Origin: Streptomyces sp. NRRL F-6676
GTDB lineage: Bacteria > Actinomycetota > Actinomycetes > Streptomycetales > Streptomycetaceae
Length of the DNA stretch: 64,000 bases
Reading direction: 5' to 3'
Assembly (NCBI RefSeq): GCF_000725625.1
Contig: NZ_JOHS01000014.1
Location: 140,228-204,227, forward strand
This document shows, one piece after another, positions 55,238-63,389 of the stretch; within the stretch, counting starts at the first letter, position 1; the number at the start of each line of letters is the position of its first letter. Below the pieces are notes generated by a model. It was not told where the DNA came from. It saw only the letters and a program-made list of their open reading frames with translations, and searched no databases. Both the position numbers and the translations under genes were made by a program.

Positions 55238-56160
55238 CGGGCCACCTCCGGACGGCGGAACGAACCGAACTGACGGAGGTTGCGCCGCAGACGTTGCAGC
55301 GGGGTCGGCGGCAGGCTGCGCGTCGAGCCGCGGGCGTAACGCCGCTCCAGGTAGTACTGGCCGACGCTGAAGACGCTGGTGAGGATCAGGTACCAGATCG
55401 AGGCCACGAAGTACATCTCGACCACCGCGAGCGAGGTGCTGGAGATGTCCGTGGAGCGCTTGATCACCTCGTTGAACTGCACCGCGTACGCCAGCGAGGA
55501 GGTCTTCAGCATGTTGATGAACTCGTTGCCGGTCGGCGGCACGATCACCCGCATCGCCTGCGGCAGCACCACCCGCCGCAGCGTCCTGGCCTGCGTCATG
55601 CCCAGCGCGTGCGACGCCTCGGTCTGGCCCATGTCGACCGACTGGATGCCGGCCCGGACGATCTCCGACATGTACGCGGCCTCATTGAGACCCAGGCCAA
55701 GCAGCGCCGCCAGGAACGGCGTCATCACCTGGTTCATCTCGTCCTTGTAGAACCCCAGGTTCAGGATGGGGAAGATGAGCGAGATGTTGTACCAGAGGAG
55801 CAGCTGGACCAGCACCGGAGTGCCGCGGAAGAACCAGATGTAGAACCACGACACCGTGCTGGTGACCGGGTTCGACGACATCCGCATCACGGCGAGGATC
55901 ACGCCGAGCACCAGGCCGAGGAGCATGGCCAGCACCGAGATGTACAGCGTGTGCCAGACGCCCGACAGGATGGTGCCGTCGGTCAGGTAGTCCGGGATGA
56001 CGTCGTAGTGGATCTCCGCGTTGGAGAACGCGATACCGATCAGCACCAGGACGGCGATGACGGCGGCGCCGGCCACCCAGCGGCCGTAGTGGCGCACCGG
56101 GATGGCCTTGATCTGTTCCGGCGGCACCGGCGCCGGAACCTTGTCGACAATGTCGGTCAC
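55234..56160 (-). CDS. Polar amino-acid ABC transporter permease (HisMQ type)
   Basis: A 308-residue permease. The HisMQ-type core has about five to six helices and the cytoplasmic EAA-like loop [20 protein letters not shown] with [21 protein letters not shown] at 56160 follows GAAGGG. Only one permease gene is present, so the channel is presumably a homodimer. The binding-protein gene lies 40 bases upstream. Confidence 0.94.
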   Translation of the reverse strand: MTDIVDKVPAPVPPEQIKAIPVRHYGRWVAGAAVIAVLVLIGIAFSNAEIHYDVIPDYLTDGTILSGVWHTLYISVLAMLLGLVLGVILAVMRMSSNPVTSTVSWFYIWFFRGTPVLVQLLLWYNISLIFPILNLGFYKDEMNQVMTPFLAALLGLGLNEAAYMSEIVRAGIQSVDMGQTEASHALGMTQARTLRRVVLPQAMRVIVPPTGNEFINMLKTSSLAYAVQFNEVIKRSTDISSTSLAVVEMYFVASIWYLILTSVFSVGQYYLERRYARGSTRSLPPTPLQRLRRNLRQFGSFRRPEVAR

Positions 56161-56200
56161 GGGTGACTGCCCTTCGCTCTCGTCGTTTCCGCGCCGAGGC

Positions 56201-57169
56201 TCAGGAGCCACCGTTGATCTTGGCCTCGGTGACGCCGCCGTCCGTGACGTTCCACTTCTCGAGGATCTTCTTGTACTCGCCGTTCTTGATGATGGCGTCC
56301 ACGGCCGCCTGGAGCGCGTCCCGCAGCTGGGTGTTCTTCTTGCTGACGCCGATGCCGTACGGGCCCGCCTCGATCTGGTCGCCGATGACCTCGAAGTCCT
56401 TGCCGCCGCCGGAGGTCTTGGCGTTGTAGGCCGCGACCGGGAAGTCGTTGAGGTCGGCGACGGAGGCGCCCTGCTTCAGGCGGAGCAGCGCCTCGGGGTC
56501 GGTGTCGAAGGTCTGGAGCGAGATGACCTTCTTGCCGTCCGCCTTGCACTTCTTGTTCTGCGCCTTGGCGACGCCCTCGGAGGTGGTGCCGCGTTGCAGG
56601 GCGACGACCCTGCCGCACAGGTCGTCCAGGGTCTTGATGCCCTTGGGGTTGCCCTTCTGGACGAGGATCGAGGTGCCCGCGGTGAAGTAGTCGACGAAGT
56701 CGATGCCGTCGCCGGCCTTCTTGCCGTTGTCCGAGTCGATGCCGTTCTGGCGGTCCTTGGTGTCGTTCATCGCCGACATGATCACCTGGGTGCGGCCGGC
56801 CTGGAGACCCACGATGAGCTGGTCGAACTTGCCGTTCTGGAACTGGAACTTCACGCCCAGCTGCTTGCCGAGGGCATCGGCGATGTCCGGGTCGATGCCG
56901 GTGGCCTTGCCGTCCTTCATGAACTCGACCGGCGGGTAGGCGATGTCCGAGCCGACCTTGATGACCCCCGCCTTGCGTATGTCGGAGGGGAGCTTGTCGG
57001 CGAGCGGGGCCGAGGACGACGAGGAGCTCGAGTCGGAGCCGCTGTCGCTGCCCTTGTCGGTCTGGTCACCGCAGCCGGCAAGCAGCAGGGTGCCCGCGAC
57101 CGCGAGGGCGCCGACCGCGGCTGTCCGGGAGCGCGCGGCGGTCGTACGACGGGTGGTGCCTGCGGTCAT
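56201..57169 (-). CDS. Polar amino-acid ABC transporter substrate-binding lipoprotein
   Basis: A 322-residue family 3 binding protein. The signal ends in the lipobox LLLAGC (Cys33) and is followed by a Ser-rich linker and then the bilobed domain (VIKVGSDIAYPPVEFMKDGK). ATG at 57169 has a weak GGAGG further upstream. It is the first gene of the three-gene operon. Confidence 0.94.
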   Translation of the reverse strand: MTAGTTRRTTAARSRTAAVGALAVAGTLLLAGCGDQTDKGSDSGSDSSSSSSSAPLADKLPSDIRKAGVIKVGSDIAYPPVEFMKDGKATGIDPDIADALGKQLGVKFQFQNGKFDQLIVGLQAGRTQVIMSAMNDTKDRQNGIDSDNGKKAGDGIDFVDYFTAGTSILVQKGNPKGIKTLDDLCGRVVALQRGTTSEGVAKAQNKKCKADGKKVISLQTFDTDPEALLRLKQGASVADLNDFPVAAYNAKTSGGGKDFEVIGDQIEAGPYGIGVSKKNTQLRDALQAAVDAIIKNGEYKKILEKWNVTDGGVTEAKINGGS

Positions 57170-57746
57170 GGTGGGTTCCTCCGGCGGGGTGGATGGAGCT
57201 GCCGATGGGTCGACGAGAACACACACCTTCGGGTGTCGCGACCTCGTGTGATGACGGCATCTTGCCATTCGGACTTCGCCAGTCAGGTGACTCGCCATGT
57301 CAAAATCGGATAACGGGTGACCCCCGAACCGTGCGAGCCCGGACATCGCGACCGGACCATCTGCGGGAATCCTCCGTTCCGGCCGGAAGATCTTCTGTCC
57401 ATCTCAGGATGTGGCTGTTCGTTACATCGCTTTCACGCCAAGTTGAGCGTTTACCCACACTTTGAAAAGACTTGTTGTGATGTGTGCGGATCGGTTCCGT
57501 CATCAGCATGTGATCTTTGCTTGCATGTGATCTTGGCCGTACGGGCTCGTCCGGACTCGTCGCCGACGGCCTGCGTCCGGTAAGAAGGTTCTTTACACCC
57601 CTCATCCGGGGCTCAGGGCGCGTGTGCGGCGCGCCCGTCGCGTGTGTGCCCGCGCGTATCACTCATCGGGGCCTCACGCGGTGCCCGCCCACCCCTCACC
57701 AGGAGTGGTCACCCTCAATCCAAGAAGACCTAAGGGGTATCAAGAA
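57170..57746. other. 577-base divergent intergenic region
   Basis: This gap between the amino-acid transporter operon and the malic enzyme gene contains no coding sequence I can support. It is AT-richer than its flanks at 57280-57500. A TTGACA occurs on the minus strand (57303-57298) without a good -10 partner, and an imperfect dyad GTAAGAAGGTTCTTTAC lies at 57580-57596. Promoters for both sides must be here, but none can be fixed by eye. Confidence 0.4.
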
Positions 57747-58979
57747 GTGGCAGCCGAGATCGTCAACCCTCGCAGCGACAGCGGTGCGGCGCAGGACGGC
57801 GGGGCGGAGCCCCTCGATTCCTTCGACGCCTTCGACCCGGCGTTCGCGCTGCACCGCGGCGGCAAGATGGCCGTCCAGGCCACCGTTCCGGTCCGCGACA
57901 GGGACGACCTGTCCCTCGCCTACACGCCCGGCGTCGCGAAGGTGTGCAGCGCCATCGCGGAACAGCCGGAACTCGTCCATGACTACACCTGGAAGTCCTC
58001 CGTCGTCGCCGTCGTCACCGACGGCACGGCCGTCCTCGGTCTCGGGGACATCGGTCCGGAGGCGTCCCTCCCGGTGATGGAGGGCAAGGCGATCCTGTTC
58101 AAGCAGTTCGGCGGCGTCGACGCGGTGCCGATCGCGCTCGACTGCACCGGAGTGGACGAGATCGTCGAGACCGTCGCCCGGCTCGCGCCCTCCTTCGGCG
58201 GCATCAACCTGGAGGACATCTCCGCGCCCCGGTGCTTCGAGATCGAGCGCCGGCTCCAGGAGCGCCTCGACATCCCCGTCTTCCACGACGACCAGCACGG
58301 CACGGCGGTCGTGACGCTGGCCGCGCTGCGCAACGCCGCCCGGCTGACCGGGCGCACGCTGGGGCAGCTGCGTGCGGTGATCTCCGGGGCGGGGGCGGCC
58401 GGGGTCGCCATCGCCAAGATGCTCGTCGAGGCCGGCATCGGCGATGTCGCCGTGGCCGACCGCAAGGGCGTCGTCTCGCGCGACCGCGAGGACCTGACGC
58501 CGGTCAAGCGGGAGCTGGCCGCGCTCACCAACAAGGCCGGGCTGTCCGGCTCGCTGGAGTCCGCCCTCGCCGGTGCCGACGTCTTCATCGGCGTCTCCGG
58601 CGGTACTGTGCCGGAGCCGGCGGTGGCCTCGATGGCGGACGGCGCGTTCGTGTTCGCGATGGCCAACCCGAACCCCGAGGTGCACCCGGAGGTCGCGCAC
58701 AAGTACGCGGCCGTCGTCGCCACGGGGCGGTCCGACTTCCCCAACCAGATCAACAACGTGCTCGCCTTTCCCGGGATCTTCGCGGGGGCGCTCCAGGTGC
58801 GGGCCTCGCGGATCACGGAGGGGATGAAGATCGCGGCGGCGGAGGCGCTCGCGGCGGTCGTCGGGGACGACCTCGCGGCGGACTACGTGATTCCCTCGCC
58901 GTTCGACGAGCGGGTGGCTCCGGCGGTGACGGCGGCGGTGGCCGCGGCGGCGCGGGCGGAAGGGGTTGCCCGGCGCTGA
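57747..58979 (+). CDS. Malic enzyme (malate dehydrogenase, oxaloacetate-decarboxylating)
   Basis: Oxidatively decarboxylates malate to pyruvate. The 410-residue size is that of small bacterial malic enzymes. YTPGVAKVC holds the catalytic Tyr, Lys is in [11 protein letters not shown], metal ligands are in [18 protein letters not shown] and [11 protein letters not shown], and the nucleotide fold begins [15 protein letters not shown]. The S. coelicolor gene at this position is recalled as NADP-dependent, but cofactor choice is not proven here. GTG at 57747 follows TAAGGGG. Confidence 0.94.
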   Translation: MAAEIVNPRSDSGAAQDGGAEPLDSFDAFDPAFALHRGGKMAVQATVPVRDRDDLSLAYTPGVAKVCSAIAEQPELVHDYTWKSSVVAVVTDGTAVLGLGDIGPEASLPVMEGKAILFKQFGGVDAVPIALDCTGVDEIVETVARLAPSFGGINLEDISAPRCFEIERRLQERLDIPVFHDDQHGTAVVTLAALRNAARLTGRTLGQLRAVISGAGAAGVAIAKMLVEAGIGDVAVADRKGVVSRDREDLTPVKRELAALTNKAGLSGSLESALAGADVFIGVSGGTVPEPAVASMADGAFVFAMANPNPEVHPEVAHKYAAVVATGRSDFPNQINNVLAFPGIFAGALQVRASRITEGMKIAAAEALAAVVGDDLAADYVIPSPFDERVAPAVTAAVAAAARAEGVARR

Positions 58980-59159
58980 CGCGCCCCCGTAAGGGGTGTG
59001 GGTCACCGCGCGACCAGCCCCCCGCCACGCGCACGCGCGACTGGTGCGCAGGGGGCTGGTCGGCAGCGCCGCGGGGCGCGCGCTTCGCGCGTCCCACGGG
59101 ACGCGTGTCACACGCCGTGTTGGTTCTGCCGGCTGGTGGCGGAGCCTATCGTCGGGGGC

Positions 59160-60125
59160 ATGTTCGCTGCCTATGCTGCTCGAATCGACCGTGACCAGCC
59201 GTTGTCGGGACTTGAGTTGGGGGAGCGTCCGGCCCCCGAGCGCCGGCCCGGCTGGACGACCGTGAACGTCAGGGCCGCCTCCCTGAACCACCACGACCTC
59301 TGGTCCCTCAAGGGTGTCGGTCTCCCCGAGGGCGCGCTCCCGATGATCCTCGGCTGTGACGCCGCCGGTGTCGACGAGGACGGCAACGAGGTCGTCGTCC
59401 ACTCCGTCATCGGCCAGAGCGGTCACGGCGTCGGCCCCGACGAACCCCGCTCCATCCTCACCGAGCGCTACCAGGGCACCTTCGCCGAACAGGTCTCCGT
59501 CCCCACCTGGAACCTCCTCCCCAAGCCGAAGGAACTCTCCTTCGCGGAGGCCGCCTGCCTGCCCACCGCATGGCTGACCGCCTACCGCATGCTCTTCACC
59601 AACGCGGGCGTACGCCCCGGCGACTCCGTTCTCGTGCAGGGCGCCGGCGGCGGTGTCGCGACCGCCGCGATCGTGCTCGGCAAGGCTGCGGGACTGCGGG
59701 TCTTCGCCACCAGCCGGGACGAGGCCAAGCGCGAGCGGGCCGTGGAACTCGGCGCCGTGGAGGCGCTGGAGACCGGGGCCCGGCTGCCGCAGCGCGTCGA
59801 CGCCGTCCTCGAGACCGTGGGCGCCGCGACCTGGTCCCACTCCGTGAAGTCCCTGCGCCCCGGCGGAACCGTCGTCATCTCCGGCGCCACCAGCGGCGAC
59901 CGGCCCTCCCACGCCGAACTCACCCGCATCTTCTTCCTCGAACTCAAGGTCGTCGGCTCGACCATGGGCAGCAAGGACGAGCTGGAGGACCTGCTCTCCT
60001 TCTGCGCCGCCACCGGGGTCCGGCCCGTCATCGACGAGGTCCTTCCGCTGGACCGCGCGCGTGACGCCTTTGCCCGCATGGAGGCCGGCGACCAGTTCGG
60101 CAAGCTCGTGCTGACCAACGGCTGA
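59160..60125 (+). CDS. Zinc-type alcohol dehydrogenase-like / quinone oxidoreductase
   Basis: A 321-residue medium-chain reductase. ASLNHHDLWSLKG and ILGCDAAGV form the GroES-like domain; VLVQGAGGGVATAAIVLG is the NAD(P)H site. The catalytic zinc Cys is replaced (SLNHHD), so it is probably a zinc-independent quinone/enone reductase. TATCGT lies 7 bases before the ATG without a ribosome-binding site, consistent with a leaderless message. Confidence 0.88.
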   Translation: MFAAYAARIDRDQPLSGLELGERPAPERRPGWTTVNVRAASLNHHDLWSLKGVGLPEGALPMILGCDAAGVDEDGNEVVVHSVIGQSGHGVGPDEPRSILTERYQGTFAEQVSVPTWNLLPKPKELSFAEAACLPTAWLTAYRMLFTNAGVRPGDSVLVQGAGGGVATAAIVLGKAAGLRVFATSRDEAKRERAVELGAVEALETGARLPQRVDAVLETVGAATWSHSVKSLRPGGTVVISGATSGDRPSHAELTRIFFLELKVVGSTMGSKDELEDLLSFCAATGVRPVIDEVLPLDRARDAFARMEAGDQFGKLVLTNG

Positions 60126-60151
60126 CACCTCCCCGTCCGTCCACTCGCCTC

Positions 60152-60196
60152 TGTCAACCATGGTTGACATCCTTCCGTTGTCAACCTATGTTGACA
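60152..60196 (+). promoter_or_regulatory. Promoter overlapped by two palindromic operators
   Basis: TGTCAACCATGGTTGACA (60152-60169) is a perfect 18-bp palindrome and TGTCAACCTATGTTGACA (60179-60196) keeps the same 7-bp arms. Their centres are 27 bases apart. The TTGACA of the first (60164-60169) and TATGTT inside the second (60187-60192) form a promoter with 17-base spacing. The start codon follows at 60199, 6 bases after the -10. Confidence 0.88.
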
Positions 60197-60198
60197 TC

Positions 60199-60408
60199 AT
60201 GACGGATGCGACGGATCTCGCCGAGCGCGCCGGCGACCGTGACCCGCGGGTCGGACTGCGGGCGGTCGCCGCGCTGCGGACCCTCCTCGAACAGCTGGAG
60301 GCGGTCCAGGTACGCAGTGCGCGCAACCAGGGCTGGTCGTGGCAGGAAATCGCCGCGGAACTCGGCGTCAGCAGGCAGGCCGTGCACAAGAAACACGGGA
60401 GGCGATGA
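60199..60408 (+). CDS. Small helix-turn-helix protein
   Basis: A 69-residue protein with one HTH, WQEIAAELGVSRQAVHKK, preceded by a helix rich in Arg/Leu (VGLRAVAALRTLLEQLEAVQ) that may dimerise. The start at 60199 sits just after the promoter, so the message is probably leaderless. Two palindromic sites over its own promoter suggest autorepression. It overlaps the Clp-N gene by four bases. Confidence 0.85.
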   Translation: MTDATDLAERAGDRDPRVGLRAVAALRTLLEQLEAVQVRSARNQGWSWQEIAAELGVSRQAVHKKHGRR

Positions 60409-60980
60409 TGTTCGAACGGTTCACCGAGGACGCCCGGGCCGTGGTCACCGGGGCGGTCGAGCACTGCGCCCGGTCCGGGGAACGGCACGTCGACGAGACG
60501 CATCTCCTGCTCGCCCTCCTCGACCGCGAGGGCAGCCGCGGCTCCTTCGCGCTGGCCGCGCTCGGACTGCCCGGCCGGCGCGAGGCGGTCGTGCGCGACC
60601 TGGCCGAGTGTCGCCGCAGGGGCGGTCTCACCCGGGCCGACGCGGCCGCCCTCGACGGCCTCGGCATCGACCTCACCGAGATCGTCTCCCGGGTCGAGGA
60701 GACCCACGGCCCCGGCGCCCTCGCGTCGGCCGGCAAGGACACCGGCCGACGCCGGTCCGGACACCGGCCCTTCACCCGAGAGGCCAAGGAGGTGCTGACG
60801 GGTGCCCTGCGCGCCGCCGTCGCCCGCCACGACCGGTGCATCGGGGACCAGCATCTGCTGCTCGCCCTGACCGCCCGCCCCGGAATCCCCTCCGAGGTGC
60901 TGGCCGACCACGGCGTCACCCACGCATCCCTGACCCGGGTCCTCTACGGCCCCGACCCCGGCCAGGCCCGCGCGAGCTGA
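60405..60980 (+). CDS. Clp N-terminal domain protein without ATPase
   Basis: A 191-residue protein with two Clp-N repeats: ETHLLLALLDREGSRGSFAL in the first and DQHLLLALTARPG in the second. No AAA+ motor or ClpC region follows, so it could be an adaptor or decoy for ClpC/ClpP substrates. The start ATG (60405) overlaps the HTH stop (ATGA), with GGGAGG upstream, so translation is coupled. Paired HTH/Clp-N genes recur in actinobacteria (recalled, not checked). Confidence 0.88.
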   Translation: MMFERFTEDARAVVTGAVEHCARSGERHVDETHLLLALLDREGSRGSFALAALGLPGRREAVVRDLAECRRRGGLTRADAAALDGLGIDLTEIVSRVEETHGPGALASAGKDTGRRRSGHRPFTREAKEVLTGALRAAVARHDRCIGDQHLLLALTARPGIPSEVLADHGVTHASLTRVLYGPDPGQARAS

Positions 60981-61007
60981 TCCTCGGCCGGCCGACGCCA
61001 CCCGCGT

Positions 61008-61120
61008 CGGCCCGCTCCGGCCCCGTCCGGCCCGCTCCGGCCCGGCCCGCTCCGGCTCCGCCCGGCCCGGCCCGCTCCGGCTCCGCCCGGTCCGGCCCGG
61101 TCCGGCCCGCGTCGGCCCCG
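61008..61120. repeat. Low-complexity CCGGCCCGCT-type repeats
   Basis: More than 110 bases consist almost only of C, G and T in short units such as CCGGCCCGCT and CCGGCTCCGC. It lies between the convergent Clp-N and PadR genes and holds no hairpin terminator that I can define. Confidence 0.6.
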
Positions 61121-61124
61121 CCGG

Positions 61125-62198
61125 CTACGCCTTCGGTGTCCGGAGTATCGCGCCGATGTGGGCCGCCGCCGTGGACAGATGGCGGCGGGCGTCGCGGAGT
61201 TGGTCCTCGGTGACGCCGTGGTCCCGGGCCGCGTCGCGGATGTCGTCACGGAAGCGGTCCAGGAGCCGGTCGAGGTCGCGGACCGGCTCTCCCGTGGGGG
61301 ACTCGTGGGCCCAGGACGGTTCGTAGGCGGCGGGGAACTCCTCCGGGGTGACCGTGTACTCCGGCTCGGGCCCGCCGGGGCGGGACGGGGACGCGGCCCC
61401 CTGCTCCGGGCGCCCGAAACCGAAGTCCTTGCCGAGGTCCTTCCCGAACTCCTTGCCGAAGACCTTCCCGAACTCGCCGAACTCCTTGGCCAGTTCGGTC
61501 AGGCCCTCGCGGACGCCGGTGGGCCAGTCGCCGCGCTCGAAGTGTTCCTGGGCGTGCTCCTGGACGCGCTTGGCGATCCGCTGCATCTCCTCCTGCGCCT
61601 GGGCGCGGGCGTGCTCCTGGGCCTCCTTGGCCTGGCGGCGGGCCCGCTGGGCCTCCTCGCGGGCCCGGCGGCTCTCGTCCTTCGCGCGCCTGGCCTGCTC
61701 CTTCCACTCCTGCTTGACGCGCCGCATCTCCTCCTTCGCGGCCCGCCACGACTCCCGGTCCTCGACCCCGTCGCGCGACTCCCAGGGTGCCTCCTGCTTC
61801 TTGCGGGCGCCCCGGGCCTGGCTGACCGCCGCCTGCATCTCCCGGCGCAGATCGCCCGCGGCGCCCCGGACGTCCGCGCGGATCTCGGCGGCCAGCTCCG
61901 CCACCGACTCCCGGATCTCCAGTTCGAGGTCGGCCAGCTCGCCGCTGCGCCCGGCCAGTTCCGCACGGCCCGCGTCGGTGATCGAGTACACCTTGCGGCC
62001 GCCCTCGGTGGTGTGGGTGACCAGCCCCTCGGCCTCCAGCTTGGCGAGGCGGGGGTAGACGGTGCCGGCCGAGGGGGCGTAGAGCCCCTGGAAGCGCTCC
62101 TCCAGCAGCCGGATCACCTCGTAGCCGTGGCGAGGCGCCTCGTCCAGCAGCTTGAGGAGATACAGCCGCAGCCGGCCGTGGGCGAAGACGGGGGCCAT
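61125..62198 (-). CDS. PadR-family regulator with long coiled-coil C-terminus
   Basis: A 357-residue regulator, much longer than normal PadR (~110-180). The winged helix is at the N-terminus (LYLLKLLDEAPRHGYEVIR, SAGTVYPRLAKLEAEGLV). A Lys/Arg/Glu-rich helix of about 130 residues (EEMRRVKQEWKEQARRAKDE) forms a probable coiled coil. A block of EFGK/DFGK-type repeats follows, then an acidic tail. ATG at 62198 begins one base after the DUF4097 stop. Confidence 0.9.
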   Translation of the reverse strand: MAPVFAHGRLRLYLLKLLDEAPRHGYEVIRLLEERFQGLYAPSAGTVYPRLAKLEAEGLVTHTTEGGRKVYSITDAGRAELAGRSGELADLELEIRESVAELAAEIRADVRGAAGDLRREMQAAVSQARGARKKQEAPWESRDGVEDRESWRAAKEEMRRVKQEWKEQARRAKDESRRAREEAQRARRQAKEAQEHARAQAQEEMQRIAKRVQEHAQEHFERGDWPTGVREGLTELAKEFGEFGKVFGKEFGKDLGKDFGFGRPEQGAASPSRPGGPEPEYTVTPEEFPAAYEPSWAHESPTGEPVRDLDRLLDRFRDDIRDAARDHGVTEDQLRDARRHLSTAAAHIGAILRTPKA

Positions 62199-62199
62199 G

Positions 62200-63183
62200 T
62201 CAGAGCACCTTCTTGTCGGTCGTGCCGTCCGCGGTCGTGCCGTGCGCGGTCGTGCCGTCCGCAGCCGTGTCGTCCGCAGCCTTGTCGTTCGGGGTGGGGC
62301 CGTCGGGGGTGGGGTCGTCCGGAGGGGGAGTGCGGTCGTCGGCGGGGCCGGGGGGTGGGGTGTCCCACGGCTCGTCGTCGCTCGGGCGGCGCAGGAGGGC
62401 GATGGAACCGGAGACGGTGGTCGCCTTGAGCCGGCCGGTGCCGCCGCCGAGCCGGCCCGTGATCCTCTTCGTGCCCCACTGGCCGGTCACCCGGAGGTCG
62501 TCGAACGCGTTGGAGACCGCGCCGCCCGCCGTGTTCGCCTCCACCTCCGCGTCGGCCGGGTGGGCGAGACGTACGGCGATCTCGCCCGAGACGTTGGTCA
62601 GCCGGGCGTCCGTGGGGCCACCGGCCGGGTCCAGGTCGAGGATGATCGCGCCGCTCACCGAGTCCGCCTTGACGAAGGGTGAGGCGCCCTCGACGACGGT
62701 GAGATCGCCGGAGACCGAGTTGAGCCGCTGTTCGCCGGTGACCGCCTGCGTCTCCACGTTCCCCGACACGGTCGTCGCCCGCAGGGGGCCGGAGATGCCC
62801 ACGAGTGTCGCGTCGCCCGTGATGCCCTTGACCTCCGTGGTCTGTTCGATGCCCGAGACCATCGCGTGGGCACCGATCACGCCGACCTCCACGCGGGTGC
62901 CGGCCGGTACCGCGAGGGTGACCTCGGCGGAGCGGCGCCAGCCCTTGCGGTCGAGCCACTTCAGGAAGCCGCGCCAGGGGAGGTCGTCGTACGCGACGGT
63001 GAGGGTGCCGTGCTGGTGCGTCACCGTGAGCGGGGGGCCCTCTATGCCGGAGACCTCGAGCCGGGCGGTGGAGTCCTCCGTGCCCATGACGTTCACCGTG
63101 CCGTTGACGATGCGGACGTGCAGGGACGTCACGGGGTCGTCGAAGGTGAGCTTTCCCGGCTCTGCGACGGACCACTCGGACAT
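62200..63183 (-). CDS. DUF4097 (adhesin-like beta-helix) protein
   Basis: A 327-residue protein whose middle consists of repeated short beta-strands (VSGNVETQAV, VSGDLTVVEG, VSGAIILDLD, VSGEIAVRLA), the DUF4097 pattern. It has no signal peptide. The C-terminal ~65 residues are Pro/Asp-rich and end in pentad repeats. It is the first gene of an operon with PadR. ATG at 63183 follows GAGGAGG-like DNA. Confidence 0.86.
   Translation of the reverse strand: MSEWSVAEPGKLTFDDPVTSLHVRIVNGTVNVMGTEDSTARLEVSGIEGPPLTVTHQHGTLTVAYDDLPWRGFLKWLDRKGWRRSAEVTLAVPAGTRVEVGVIGAHAMVSGIEQTTEVKGITGDATLVGISGPLRATTVSGNVETQAVTGEQRLNSVSGDLTVVEGASPFVKADSVSGAIILDLDPAGGPTDARLTNVSGEIAVRLAHPADAEVEANTAGGAVSNAFDDLRVTGQWGTKRITGRLGGGTGRLKATTVSGSIALLRRPSDDEPWDTPPPGPADDRTPPPDDPTPDGPTPNDKAADDTAADGTTAHGTTADGTTDKKVL
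62221..62280. repeat. Four 15-bp tandem repeats in the DUF4097 gene
   Basis: Units start at 62221, 62236, 62251 and 62266 with the pattern CGTGCCGTCCGCGGT and few changes. The period is five codons, so copy number can vary without breaking the frame; the encoded pentads read like TADGT and AADDT. Confidence 0.85.
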
Positions 63184-63300
63184 GGTGGTGACCTCCTCGG
63201 CGTTGGCCGGCTCCGGTGGGGCGGCGGGCGGATGCGTGCGGCGGGGACGGACGGTGGGCCGAGCGTTACATGGCGCCACGTCATATCGCGTCCTCGATAC

Positions 63301-63330
63301 ACACGATATATCGTGTGGTCGCGAAGTCAA
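63301..63330 (-). promoter_or_regulatory. Promoter and perfect 16-bp palindrome upstream of the DUF4097-PadR operon
   Basis: ACACGATATATCGTGT (63301-63316) is a perfect palindrome of a PadR-like AT-rich type. On the minus strand TTGACT (63330-63325) and TATCGT (63308-63303) form a promoter with 16-base spacing, so the palindrome covers the -10 region. Autorepression by the PadR of this operon is inferred. Confidence 0.75.
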
Positions 63331-63389
63331 GACACCCGTGCGGGTGAACAGGCAGGGATAAATCGGGCGAATCTGCCTACCGTGAGGGC

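Noticed and set aside
61008..61120. CRISPR-like repeats
   Set aside because: The units are short, contiguous and variable, with no spacers of even length; this is low-complexity DNA. No CRISPR array or cas gene is seen in the window.
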